A stretch of DNA of 64,000 bases from Macrostomum hystrix (GCA_950097015.1 CATNEN010000038.1:24069001-24133000); one strand, 5' to 3'; counted from the stretch's first letter, positions 25,180 through 36,418 are shown. Translations and numbers: made by a program. Notes: generated by a model from the letters alone, not told the origin.

Positions 25180-28100
25180 ATGCTACCGCTGCCAACCATT
25201 TGCCTTTCGATCGTCTTAGCGATCGGACTGGGTGAGTCAACTAGATCTCGTATGGAAATTGTTAGATCAAGTAGAGAGATTGATAGATCTCGTAGAGAGA
25301 TTGGTAAATCAAGTAGAGAGATTGATAGATCTCGTAGAGAGATTGTTAAATCAAGTAGAGAGATTGATAGATCTCGTAGAGAGATTGGTAAATCAAGTAG
25401 AGAGATTGATAGATCTCGTAGAGAGATTTTTAAATCAAGTAGAGAGATTGATAGATCTCGTAGAGACATTGTTAAATCAAGTAGAGAGATTGATAGATCT
25501 CATAGAGAGATTGTTAAATCAAGTAGAGAGATCGATAGATCTCGTAGAGAGATTGTTAAATCAAGTAGAGAGATTGATAGATCTCGTAGAAAGATTGTTA
25601 AATCAAGTAGAGAGATTGATAGATCTCGTAGAGAGATTTTTAAATCAAGTAGAGAGATTGATAGATCTCGTAGAGAGATTGTTAAATCAAGTAGAGAGAT
25701 TGATAGATCTCATAGAGAGATTGTTAAATCAAGTAGAGAGATCGATAGATCTCGTAGAGAGATTGTTAAATCAAGTAGAGAGATTGATAGATCTCGTAGA
25801 AATATTGTTAAATCAAGTAGAGAGATTGATAGATCTCATAGAGAGATTGTTAAATCAAGTAGAGAGATTGATAGATCTCATAGAGAGATTGTTAAATCAA
25901 GTAGAGAGATTGATAGATCTCGTAGAGGGATTGTTAAATCAAGTAGAGAGATTGATAGATCTCGTAGAGAGATTGATAGATCTCGTAGAGAGATTGTTAA
26001 ATCAAGTAGAGAGATTGATAGATCTCGTAGAGAGATTGGTAGATCTCGTAGAGAGATTGATAGATCTCGTAGAGAGATTGTTAAATCAAGTAGAGAGATT
26101 GATAGATCTCGTAGAGAGATTGATAGATCTCGTAGAGAGATTGATAGATCTCGTAGAGAGATTGTTAAATCAAGTAGAGAGGTTGATAGATCTCGTAGAG
26201 AGATTGTTAGATCTTTTAAAGAAATCATTAAATAAAGTAGAGACATTGTTAGATTTCATATAGAGATCGATAGATATTGTAGAGAGATTGTTAGATCTAT
26301 TACAGAAATCGTTAAATTAAGTGGAGAGATCTTAAGATCTCTTGGAGAGATCATCAGATTTCTTGACATCTTAGGAAACCTGCTAGATTTGTAGATTTGT
26401 GGGTCTCATTTGTTACTCAGATACAAATTGTAGATCGTGATTTGGTAGAGACATCATTAGATGCTGGATAAGGGGGTCGGTGGCAGAGCGGTTAACGCGT
26501 TTGCCTCTCGCACCAAGGTCCCTAAGTTCGATTCCACGGTGAGGCCACATTTATTTGGGGCGCAGCCGCGCAGAGAAGGCTTTGCGGGGCACAGTGAGAG
26601 TGTACACTGCCTGACGATGAGAAAGTCAGGGCAGATGTACACACCTGTGTGAGCGTACGCTATCTGTGTGCGCGTGTGCTCAGGAGTCAACGGAATGGGC
26701 AGAATTGCCTCCTCGCTGGCTGCGGGTCTAGTGTCACCATACTTACTTACTTACTACTGGCGGGGGGCGAGACGCCGCGAATAGGCCGCGAGGCCCCTAT
26801 CGCAACCCCAAGGTAAAAGGAAGGTGGCCTCAGCCTTGGGGGTGCGCCCACCCCACGCCAGCAGTCGGCAGGTTCGCCGGGGAGGCGTCGGCGACCTTCA
26901 TCCGGCCGGTGTCACGGACGAAGGCGCGAAGGTCTCGGATGTTGTCCGGAGTGGTCAGTTCGTCCATCCCTTGCGGGTGGCCGAGGTGCCAGTTGCGCGC
27001 CTTATCGAAGTAGGGGCAGAATGTCACGTGATGCGCAGCGGTTTCTTTACCTATGCCACAGAAGGGACAGGTGGGGGAGCAGCCAGTTTGTAGCGAAATG
27101 TGTCTCTGGAAGAAGCCATGGCCCGTGATGACCATGCACATCTCCCTGAGGTCAGTTCTATTAAGTGAAATCAAAAAGTCAGAGACTTTTCGGTTAATGA
27201 TCGGCATGGCCATACGGGTCTGCCTATAGTCGGTGCAGCTACTCCAGTGGAGCTGGTGTTGCTGATTTAGCCACCTGTCAACAGTGCGGTTGATGAGGGA
27301 TTTAGGTACCGGTACCCTGATCGGGCGGTGGTTGTTGTCCGGGTTGCTGCCATCCTTGGCGAGTTTGTCCGCGAGTTCGTTGCCAAGGATGTTGCTGTGG
27401 CCTGGGATCCAGATTAGGCTGATCCTGTTAAGGACCGCGAGTGACTGCAGGTCTCGGTGGCAGTCAGAGACCGTCCGAGTGGAGAGTTTGACGGCAGACA
27501 GAGCCTTGAGGGCGGCTTGACTGTCAGAATAGATGCAGATGTTGAATCTGCTGACGTTGGCATTGAGGAGGTGTTTGGCGCATTGGTTAATGGCGTAGAT
27601 TTCGGCTTGGAAGACCGACGTGTTCTCACCAAGGTGAAGGCTCTCCTGAAGGAGCGCCTTACCCTCATGGAAGATGGCTCCGGCTAGGCCGTTGCTCAGC
27701 GAGCCATCGGTAAAGCAGTGGATACCCTGGCTGCGCTGGTTTACGCCGACGTCCAGCTGAGTGCTACCACGGTCAGGGATGACGGCGCTAAAACCCCTCC
27801 TGAGGATGAGGGAGGGAGGCTGGCTATCCACATCGTTGGGGTCGATGTGGATGTGTGCAAGGTCACGGCGGACATAGTCCAGATGCGGAATGAGAGATTT
27901 GTCAGGAATAAATCCGGTTGGCGTATTCTTAATGGATTTATCGCAGATAAGCCGGTAGGCGCACTTCATAGCCTCCGCCCTAATAAACAAATAGAGCGGA
28001 GGCATGTTTAAGATAGTATTAAGGCCCTCGTATGGGGTGGAGGGGTACGCACCTGCAATGGCACGGCAGATGCTGCCCTGCAGCTGGTAGAGTCGGTCGC

Positions 28101-30869
28101 GGGCGGTTTTCTGTTCCAGTACGCTGGACCAGATGAGGCTCGCATACGTAATACTCGGTCTAATGATACCGGTGTAGATCCAGCGGACCGTTCTCGGGGT
28201 GAGGCCCCAGGTCGGTCCAATGGCCCTACGAACTTGGGCGAAGCAGCGTTTTGCTCGCCATCATATAGTGTCACCATATGATGTGCCATTGCCCACAATA
28301 AAAATGCGCAAACATTTTTTTTCAGTTGCGGCCGCCTCAGCCGCGTCAGCTTGCGGCGGTTATCGCGACGGTCTGACAGTCGGCCAGACTTTCACGCTGA
28401 CGTCGCCAAATTATCCTGCCGAATATCCGCGCAATCAGCGCTGCGTGTGGCTGTTTGTTGCTTCCAATGGCACCGGCTTTCGAGTGAATGTCACCAAGGC
28501 TAGCCTGGAGGGTAGTGGCAACAATAGCACCGGATGCAAGGACTATCTACAGATCACTGATGGCAGTTCCACTGCTAACGAATTGGCTTACCTGTGTCAG
28601 GTGCGTTCTCGCATTGGCTTAGACTATAGTTTATGTTCTAAACATGATGGCCTTTTGGGTTTTATTGATTGAATTGGTTGACACCTTTTTGATACCATTT
28701 CTCCAATCAACAGGTGTCAACTCCGGTGCAGTTGTCAGCTAACCGGGTCTACCTGTGGGTCAAGTTTCAGAGCAATTTTCAGAACCAGGGCGTCGGTTTT
28801 GAGATGACAGTTAGTACAGTGGTCGACTCTAGCGCTGCCAGCAACAAGACGCCTGTTATCTGTAAAGTACTGTTTTATAAACAAATTGTCAGACAAGAGT
28901 GAAACTGCTGTTAGGCGAGAGCGAAACCTGTTAGACATGAGCGAAACCTGTTAGACATGAGCGAAACCTGTTAGACATGAGCGAAACCTGTTAGACAAGA
29001 ACGAAACCTGTTAGACACGAACGAAACCTGTTAGACAAGAACGAAACCTGTTAGACATGAGCGAAACCTGTTAGACAAGAACGAAACCTGTTAGACAAGA
29101 ACGAAACCTGTTAGACAAGAACGAAACCTGTTAGAAAAGAACGAAACCTGTTAGACAAGAACGAAACCTGTTAGATAAGGGTTAAAATTTAGTCTTAATT
29201 CTTTTTAAAACTAAGTGACTAATAGCTTTACTTTTCAGCTTGCAACATCACCCGCTACACCTGTCCGAACAAGGAGTGCATTTTTCAAGGTAGCCTCTGC
29301 GACAATGTCAACGACTGCGGCTGCGAGGACTACGGATGCGACGAAACCAAATGTTGGAAGTTTGCGCTCTTGAACGGTGAACAAAATTAAATATCTTGGC
29401 TATTTATGACAGTAGTCAGTAGGATGAGACACCTGTTAGACAGTAGGATGAGACACCTGTTAGACAGTAGGATGAGACACCTGTTAGACAGTAGGATGTG
29501 ATGCCTGTTAGACAGTAGGATGAGTACCTGTTAAACAGAAGGATGAGACACCTGTTAGACAGTAATATATAGCACCTGTTCGTAGGATGAAAAGCCTGTT
29601 GGACTGTAGGATATGATGCCTGTTAGACAGTAGGATGAGAGACCTGTTCGACAATAGGAGAAAACACCTGTTAGACATTGGGAGAAGACACCTGTTAGAC
29701 AATAGGAGAAGACACCTGTTAGACAATAGGAGAAGACACCTGTTAGACAGTAGGATAAGACACCTGTTAGACAGTAGGATAAGACACCTGTTAGACTCGT
29801 GAGACATTTCTGTTATCCCTCACGCCCTTTTTCTCAGACATATCGGCAGTCTGGGGCATCGGCGTGGGCATCGGTCTGACGATCTCCATCAGCGTTTTCA
29901 TAATCTGCGGTTTCCTAGAAATGCCCGAAAGGAAGCGGCCCGAATGCATGCGCCGAAGTCCTGCTGGCCAGGGCTGCCTGGCTAATTGCGCCAATCGCGG
30001 CAACCGGATTCAACAACAAGCACCTGAGGATGCCTTCATGGCCATGATGCGCCGGATGACCACCGGGAAGGCGTTGCAGTGGTGAGGCTTTGGTCATCGG
30101 TATTTGGTCATAGGTCATTATAATCGGTTATTGATAATCGCTAATTGGTCATTGGTCATCGGTTGTTGGTGATCGGTCATTGGTCATTGGTCAATGGTCA
30201 TTGGTCACGACTGGTCATTGGTCCTTTTTCATTAGTCATTGGTATGGTTATCGGTCATTGGTTATTCGTGATTCGTGATTAGTCAGTTGTCATTGGTCAT
30301 TGGTCATTGGTTATTGGCCAATCAGATCACTCGGTATTTGTCATTGGTCATGATTGGTCATTAGTCATTGCTCATAGCCAGTTTGTTCTTAGGTCTCCGG
30401 TTATTAGGCATTGATCATCGGTCACTGGCCTTTGGAAATCGGAAATAGGTTACAAATTATTGGGCAACAATTATTTGTCTTTGTTCCTTGCCCATTGGTC
30501 TTAGGTCGCTAGAGGCCGAGAAATGGTAGAAATTTGGGTGAAGCAGCTGCTTGTCTAATCTCTCATCCACGCCTAATCCCAACCGTCGACAACCTCAGGG
30601 ACGCGGCCGACTCAGACTCGGACGCGTCGCCGCGAAGCAGCAGCCGCGGCGGAATGTCGCGACGCAGTTCGGCATTCTCGGCTATCAACAACAGCCCGTC
30701 CGGCAGTCGACGCTCCAGCGCCGTCTACGCGCCTGTCTATGGCAACACCCTTAGTCCGAAGGATTTGACGCCGAAATCGGCGCCTTCGCCGGCGGCTGCG
30801 GCTGCAGCGGCCACGTCGAAGATTCCTGGACCGGTGACACTGGCTGTGCCCACAGTCAGCTCGGCTTGA
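25180..30869 (+). CDS. CUB-LDLa single-pass membrane protein (six exons, 375 residues)
   Basis: Exons: 25180-25231, 28326-28600, 28714-28861, 29239-29376, 29838-30081, 30599-30869; all phases match and the stop is TGA. Exon 1 encodes a signal peptide ([17 protein letters not shown]), with likely cleavage near residue 26 (AASA/C). The CUB domain (~27-143) has four cysteines ([25 protein letters not shown]) and SPNYPAEYP. The LDLa-type module (~160-197) reads [22 protein letters not shown]. The transmembrane helix is at 208-230 ([18 protein letters not shown]). The cytoplasmic tail has a basic Cys-containing stretch, then Asp/Ser and Ala-rich sequence. CUB+LDLa+TM recalls Neto/LEV-10-type receptor auxiliary proteins, but only one CUB is present, so orthology is not claimed. 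Four of its five introns hold tandem repeats or transposons. Confidence 0.87.
25237..26330. repeat. Dimeric 42-bp (21+21) minisatellite in CUB-LDLa intron 1
   Basis: Two related 21-bp halves alternate: GATAGATCTCGTAGAGAGAT and GTTAAATCAAGTAGAGAGAT, each followed by T. Toward the right end some halves recur as GATAGATCTCG singles or doubles (from about 25960), so alternation breaks down there. The last 110 bp are diverged. The array starts 6 bp after the exon 1 donor. Confidence 0.95.
26472..26741 (+). mobile_element. SINE family 1, head and body (left part, interrupted by LINE)
   Basis: The best-preserved copy: A-box TGGCAGAGCGGTTAACGC at 26481, B-box GTTCGATTCC at 26526-26535, body TTTGGGGCGCAGCCGCG and TACACTGCCTGACGATGA, then GGCTGCGGGT. 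It is cut at 26741 by the LINE. The rest of the tail continues at 28266-28298. Confidence 0.88.
26742..28265 (-). mobile_element. 5'-truncated non-LTR retrotransposon (LINE) inserted in a SINE
   Basis: A 1524-bp insertion flanked by a perfect 13-bp duplication TAGTGTCACCATA (26729-26741 and 28266-28278). The 3' end carries a short (TTAC)n tract on the plus strand (26742-26754). It encodes the end of reverse transcriptase, an RNase H domain and a Cys/His motif. The 5' truncation is typical of target-primed reverse transcription. Confidence 0.95.
26830..28260 (-). pseudogene. LINE ORF2 C-terminal fragment: RT thumb, RNase H, Cys/His motif
   Basis: Continuous frame of 476 codons plus stop; it is bounded upstream by an in-frame TGA at the insertion edge, so it is a 5'-truncated ORF rather than an independent gene. 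The first segment ([20 protein letters not shown]) is the RT thumb region. RNase H follows with catalytic-type acids in [31 protein letters not shown] and [20 protein letters not shown]. Near the end is [20 protein letters not shown]. RNase H after RT is found in I, R1, LOA and some Jockey-type LINEs; the clade cannot be fixed here. The lack of stops or frameshifts suggests recent insertion. It runs antisense to the host CUB-LDLa gene. Confidence 0.9.
28266..28298 (+). mobile_element. SINE family 1 tail (right part after LINE)
   Basis: After the target duplication, ATGATGTGCCATTGCCCACAA matches the tail of the 20905 copy (ATCATGTGCTTTTGCCCACAA) with a few differences. It ends about 27 bp before the exon 2 acceptor (28325). 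Confidence 0.85.
28895..29176. repeat. 20-bp minisatellite, about 14 copies, CUB-LDLa intron 3
   Basis: Unit CGAAACCTGTTAGACAAGAA, with ATGAG for AAGAA in the first copies. It contains the shared core CCTGTTAGAC in the sense of the gene. Confidence 0.95.
29405..29800. repeat. 24-bp minisatellite, about 16 copies, CUB-LDLa intron 4
   Basis: Units contain ACACCTGTTAGACAGTAGGA and TGAG. The middle copies are diverged. It shares the ACCTGTTAGAC core with the intron 3 array but has a different spacer. Confidence 0.92.
30090..30450. repeat. Degenerate 7-bp repeat, CUB-LDLa intron 5
   Basis: Based on GGTCATT, with frequent GGTCATC, GGTTATT and GGTGATT variants and some length changes. Many substitutions suggest an old array. 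Confidence 0.8.
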
Positions 30870-32340
30870 CCGATTTTTGGCCGAATTAAATATTTTCTAA
30901 CCAAATCGATTATTGTGGGGCTGGCTGCGGTACGACTGTAACGAAATGATACTTTTAAAATCAACTCTTAGATTGTATCTTTCGAAGAAAAAAGTTGCTT
31001 TTATTTCCCATTGTTGATAGCTTTGTCAAATATTCGACTATTTTATCAATAATTATTTTCTCTCAATGTTGAAAACTATGCACTTTTTAATGACTTTATT
31101 TTTTTGCGTTTTAGCCCATGTTTCCTAGAAAGTACACCAGCCTTCCTAGATCCTTAATAATCCTCGAACTTAAAACCTCCTCGGTTCAGCAGAATCGGAA
31201 GCATCGCTAATGTTTGCCTTTGGTCGTTAATTAAAAAGCTAAAAATAGGCCCAAGGTAGACGCACGCACTCACTCACTCAGTACGACGACAAGGAGGCTC
31301 TAGAAGAAAAACAAGAAGGTAAGATGACTGGCTTCTGCCTTCAGATATTAACGAAAGTTTGGAGTGAAACTAGGAGAGAGGAAGACAGATACCCTTATCC
31401 CCTGGCGAAGGATAAAAGTACAATTTGAAGCAACTGTCGCTAATGATACAAAACTTCCTTAGCTTAAACAGCAATGGTGTCTGCGTACGCGTTTGTTGAA
31501 AGGGCTGTTTTATTTAAACTTTCCCGCCTTTTCAAGGAAAAAGTATCTTCAAAGAAGAGTGTTGGGAAATCGATAAATAGTACAGATTATCTCATTGCCA
31601 AGCTAAGCGATAGTAAGTGAACTCCTGAGAGTTATCTAGCCTATGTATAGTGAGCAAACAACGATATGAAAATCGACTCGGTTGACTAAACCAAAAAGAA
31701 TCCCAGACTATCGAAGCTGCAGCAGCACAGATTCACTTTCTATCGAGCCAAATTCTACAACCCCAAAGCTGTCAATCTTCATTTCCTAGGACAGTCCATC
31801 AGGCCAAAAAGGACTGAAGCCGGACTCGGCTAATTCCAGGAAAATCCCAGCTTTAAATTTCTGACGCAGTTCTTTTTTGGCGGAGGAATAACGGACTGGC
31901 CTGCATGGGAACAGGACTGGGGAGGCACCATTGAGAGAGTGCGAAGGGGGTCACACGGTCGAGAGGGATTGAGGGCGTCGGCAGCAGCAGCTGCCACTTT
32001 CTGGACCAAGGCCAATAAAATCGAATGCCATGGCATGGGCTTACCCCTCCAGTCGTGCACTCCCAAGGGGATTTTGTTCCCCCCAATCCACACTATATAC
32101 TTTCTCCACCATTCTCTAGCCAGAGAATCCAATCCAAGTTTTGCCTATAGTTTTTTGAGTTTTCCTACACTTAGAACTGATCCCAACGAAACAGCACTGA
32201 CTGTCGTAAAAACTCAGATTAACCCGAGTGTTTGATCACGAGAAAATAAATATTACTAAATCTTCTCGGGCTTTTATAGCGGAAAGTTCCGATCAATAAA
32301 TTTCAGCTTGTAAGTTATCACGTTGCTATTAGCTCGTATC
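30870..32340. other. Intergenic, then probable 5'UTR exon of the MS4A-like gene
   Basis: An ATTAAA at about 30885 could be the CUB-LDLa poly(A) signal. No coding exon was recognised. At the right end GTATCAG|GTGAGT (donor at 32341) is a strong splice donor, suggesting a non-coding first exon of the next gene ends at 32340. Its start cannot be placed. Confidence 0.5.
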
Positions 32341-32369
32341 AGGTGAGTTCCGTCTTGAAATGCTTCCTT

Positions 32370-33190
32370 TCAGGTTCCTTCATTCAGGTTTCTGCCTTCA
32401 GGTTTCTGCCTTCAGGTTTCTGCCTTCAGGTTTCTGCCTTCAGGTTTCTGCCTTCAGGTTTCTGCCTTCAGGTTTCTGCCTTCAGGTTTCTGCCTTCAGG
32501 TTTCTCCCATCAGGTTTCTGCCTTCAGGTTTCTGCCTTCAGGTTTCTCCCATCAGGTTTCTGCCTTCAGGTTTCTGCCTTCAGGTTTCTGCAGTCTGTGT
32601 TCTGCCTTCAGGTTTCTACCTTCAGGTTTCTGCCTTCAGGTTTCTGCCTTCAGGTTTCTGCCTTCAGGTTTCTACCTTCAGGTTTCTGCCTTCAGGTTTC
32701 TGCCTTCAGGTTTCTGCCTTCAGGTTTCTACCTTCAGGTTTCTCTCTTCAGATTTCTCCCTTCAGATTTCTCCCTTCAGATTTCTCTCTTCAGGTTTCTC
32801 CCTTCAGGTTTCTCCCATCAGGTTTCTGCAGTCTGTGTTCTGCCTTCAGGTTTCTGCAGTCTGTGTTCTGCCTTCAGGTTTCTGCAGTCTGTGTTCTGCC
32901 TTCAGGTTTCTGCAGTCTGTGTTCTGCCTTCAGGTTTCTGCAGTCTGTGTTCTGCCTTCAGGTTTCTGCAGTCTGTGTTCTGCCTTCAGGTTTCTGCAGT
33001 CTGTGTTCTGCCTTCAGGTTTCTGCAGTCTGTGTTCTGCCTTCAGGTTTCTGCAGTCTGTGTTCTGCCTTCAGGTTTCTGCAGTCTGTGTTCTGCCTTCA
33101 GGTTTCTGCAGTCTGTGTTCTGCCTTCAGGTTTCTGCAGTCTGTGTTCTGCCTTCAGGTTTCTGCAGTCTGTGTTCTGCCTTCAGGTTGC
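32370..33190. repeat. 14-bp repeat changing to a 28-bp unit, in probable 5'UTR intron
   Basis: The left half has TTTCTGCCTTCAGG (14 bp), with CCCATCAGG and CTCTTCAG variants. From about 32822 the unit becomes 28 bp: TTTCTGCAGTCTGTG plus TTCTGCCTTCAGG, nearly identical in about 13 copies. CTTCAG|GTTT is on the sense strand in every unit. Confidence 0.95.
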
Positions 33191-33321
33191 TGATTTCAGG
33201 TTTGTTCTTTTACGGTTCTCCTCTGGTTTTCCCATCGTGATTTTCAATTCAGTTTTCTCCCGTGAGGTTTTTACCTCAATTTTTTCCGCCGCTCTCCGCT
33301 GCCTCCCAGAGCCACCGCGCC

Positions 33322-34056
33322 ATGCCAGGCTACGACGCTTTGAACACCCAGACGGCGCCAACCAAGTCAGTATTCGACAGTCAGCAGTTGAGCCGCCCGG
33401 CCTCCTATCGTCACTGCGGCCGAGCGAGCCTCATCATTGGCATCGTGTGCATCATGGCCGAGGTTGCCGTGTTTGTGCTCAAACGTGGCCTGACCACTCT
33501 GGGCGTTGGTATCTGGACCGGGGCCACCTTCGTGATGTTCGGCGCTGCTAGCATGGCCGTCCCGAAGACGCGCAGCGTCTGCAGCGTCAACACCTGCTTC
33601 GCAATGGCCCTGGGCTCCATGGCCATCTGTCTGTTTGGTATCTTTGTCTGCATCATTCACATCCTCATGCTGAACTCCATCATGGATTTGAACTATACGC
33701 CTAGGCCGAATTTTGAAATTAGCTGCGAATTCTGCGGCCAAATGATCATTATGAAGGAGGTCGGCCAGATTGTCCTACTTCTAGCCGAGTTCCTAGTGTC
33801 CATGGCTCTGTTGTACTTTGCCTACACTGACTGTCTCTGTTGTCGTGCCACCGAAACTGAAGTCATCATCCAGAGTGAAGCGGTGAAATTCGCTCCCGCT
33901 GTTGCTGCTGCTGCTGCTGCTGCTACAGGCCCGTCAATGAGCAGTCAGGCTGCGGCATCTGGCACTAACCATGGTGGCGCGGGCCTTTTCTCGCAACTGG
34001 CCTCGGCGCGAGTGGCAGGAGTTAGCGCTTCCGGACCGATGCTATACGAACTGTGA
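33322..34056 (+). CDS. Four-transmembrane CD20/MS4A-like protein (244 residues, intronless CDS)
   Basis: Four hydrophobic spans: ~35-53 (ASLIIGIVCIMAEVAVFV), 62-80 (VGIWTGATFVMFGAASMAV), 93-118 and 148-168 (QIVLLLAEFLVSMALLYFAY). The loop between spans 3 and 4 holds CEFC (Cys135, Cys138). The Gly-rich span 2 (GIWTGATFVMFGAAS) is typical of CD20/MS4A-like proteins, membrane proteins of varied and often unknown function. A Cys cluster (CLCC) follows span 4 and may be palmitoylated. The tail is Ala/Ser-rich with an alanine run coded mainly by GCT. ATG lies 12 nt after a TGCCTCCCAG acceptor (exon start 33310). Tetraspanin is unlikely because the large CCG loop is absent. Confidence 0.75.
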   Translation: MPGYDALNTQTAPTKSVFDSQQLSRPASYRHCGRASLIIGIVCIMAEVAVFVLKRGLTTLGVGIWTGATFVMFGAASMAVPKTRSVCSVNTCFAMALGSMAICLFGIFVCIIHILMLNSIMDLNYTPRPNFEISCEFCGQMIIMKEVGQIVLLLAEFLVSMALLYFAYTDCLCCRATETEVIIQSEAVKFAPAVAAAAAAATGPSMSSQAAASGTNHGGAGLFSQLASARVAGVSASGPMLYEL

Positions 34057-34304
34057 AACTGTATAATCGCTGCAGACAGTCTTACTGGAACCTTTTTTTG
34101 CTGACCATATAGATTTTTTAGTTTTTTAGAGTTTTTTTCATTTAACTGTACAGTTTCGTGTGACACAAACTCTGACAGATTTCAGTCCTGGGGTTCCAGT
34201 AGATAAAATAATTGAGATACATTGGGTAAATGACAATTCCTAACAATGAAAATAACATGGATACTGAAACGATAGTTTATTATACTCTTGTTTTCTGGTG
34301 AAAC

Positions 34305-34310
34305 AATAAA
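34305..34310 (+). terminator. Candidate poly(A) signal of MS4A-like gene
   Basis: AATAAA about 250 bp after the TGA stop, the first canonical signal downstream apart from AT-rich near matches. Confidence 0.55.
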
Positions 34311-36418
34311 TTATTAGACTTCATAGTCCGCAGTCTCGAGTCTCGTCTGTTTCGCAATCAATTTTCTATCGGCTCGAATGACGACCATTTTTTACCACTT
34401 TTTACCCTTAATTAGTTTGAGTTCAATTAGGTGACATTTCTTTTTTTAGTTTGCATTCTTCAGACTTTAGAAAAATATAACATCCCTTGCCTGTATGAAA
34501 ATATTTTTAAGAAACATATAGGGAATTTTCTTTTACGTAAATATTAACCATAGAAAATGTCTCACAAATAAAAATACATCAGAAAGAAAAGCAATATTTG
34601 GATTTTTCTTCGGTGAAACTTTGCCTTAGCACACATTAAATTCAACTTTAAACAACAAGTTATTAGTTCCAACTTCATAATTAATACAGCTGCGTCAACT
34701 ACCAATGTTAAATATCAAGGTCATTTGCTTTTTATTAAATTTTGTTAGAAATGGATTTTTAAAATTGAAATCACTTTGGCCAAAGGCCAGTCACGTGCCT
34801 TGGCAATTGTAAGCGTTGGAAATGCGGTTTCCCCAAATCTTAGATCATAGCAACATCAAACTTATGGCAATGTGTTGTTACTTTTATGTGTATAAAAATT
34901 TTTAATTCGTTGATAAGACAGCATACACACGCAGTAAAAAAGAATAAAACATAAGTTTTTTTGTAAGCAACGGAAAAAGCTAAACACGTTTATTTGTCCT
35001 ACTTTTGTTAAAATCAGCAGCAAATCTGCAATTTAAACAAAAATAGCAATTGATATCTGAATTACTTTTTAGACAGGCTGTTAGGTCTTTGCAGGTAAGT
35101 AAAAGTTTCGTTGCAAATTAATTTGAAGTAGTTCATTCTATTCTGAATTTTTTTAAAACATTTGAATTTTAGCTTAAATTACATTTTAAAGCACATTAAA
35201 TATACCATCACGAAATGTTTTAATTGGTGCTACAATATCATTTCAACTTTAGTTTTTCTTTAAAACGTTATCATTTATTGATTAGCTATAATTTTATTTC
35301 AAACCGGAGACGCAACAGCCGTTGCTAAAACTGTCAATTTAAACAAAAAACGTTTTTTAAAAACAATAAACGCGCATTGTATTTGATTGATAGGTTCACG
35401 CGGACTGTAAGCTGGGACCTTAGCAGCTAATAATTAGGTGAATACAAGTTTACAGGCATTCGAAGTGTCGCAAGTTCTCGCCAAAAACGAAGTTAACAAA
35501 CTATATATAACAAGAGGCGAGGCACACACGGACAATTATGAAGCAATATTTTTGTGTGATGTAAATTATTTTTAAATAGACCAAGATAATTGAATAAATC
35601 AATTCTATACAGTCATTATATATACTCCCTACATGTATAATACATGGATGTATACTTCAAGAAGTATAATAATGCAACAAAAACATGAATTAAAGCTGGC
35701 TCGGACTCTATATTGACACTGTCAACTGATTACTATAACACAAATATAAAACGCATTTGAATTGAACCAAGTTGCAGTTCTAAAATTTCAAATCTTTAGA
35801 TAGGGAACTGCCATTGAAATATAAACAATCAAATTAGCTATTTAAAAAATGAAGAAACCAAGTTAGAATGTGCACAAAAAAATTAGTTATATCTTGTTCC
35901 TTGCTTTGCAGGATGAGACTTATATTATAGCAACTAAAAGTGCAGAGTTTAAAGATCACATACGAAACGCAACTTCTATACAACTACTGTAAGTAGAACT
36001 ATTTGCATTTTAAGATCGATTTCGTTTAGGCGATTAAAACATGAAAATGCGATAAATTAAATACGATTTACTCGCATTCAGAAATGTATCGTAGGAAACG
36101 CATGACTCTGCGGATAAATTTTGTTGTACTTTTATTCTTATGCTATTTTTGCCTGTTATCTGATTACGCTGTTAATTTTCAAATTTATGCAATACAATTT
36201 CAACGAAAAAAAATATGAAAAGTGACTTTGCAAATAATCGAAAGTTTTCTCGATTTAGAACGGTCGATTTTTCGCCGAAAAAATATTTTCACAGGTTTTA
36301 ATATAGCGTAATTGATATAGGTAATATGAAACAGTAGAAGTTAAAACACTAGCAGGATGCTAGTAATTGCAGCTAGTTAGTGACCGTGATTAGACTCTCA
36401 GGCCTGTTGTACTGTCTA
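34311..36418. other. AT-rich intergenic DNA, no gene seen
   Basis: It lies between the convergent MS4A-like (plus) and Shaw (minus) genes. No ORF or splice pattern could be supported. It probably contains the 3' end of the longer Shaw transcript. Confidence 0.5.

Noticed and set aside
26472-26545. Genuine tRNA gene
   Set aside because: A- and B-boxes are present, but the same head is joined to a shared body in several copies, so it is a SINE promoter.
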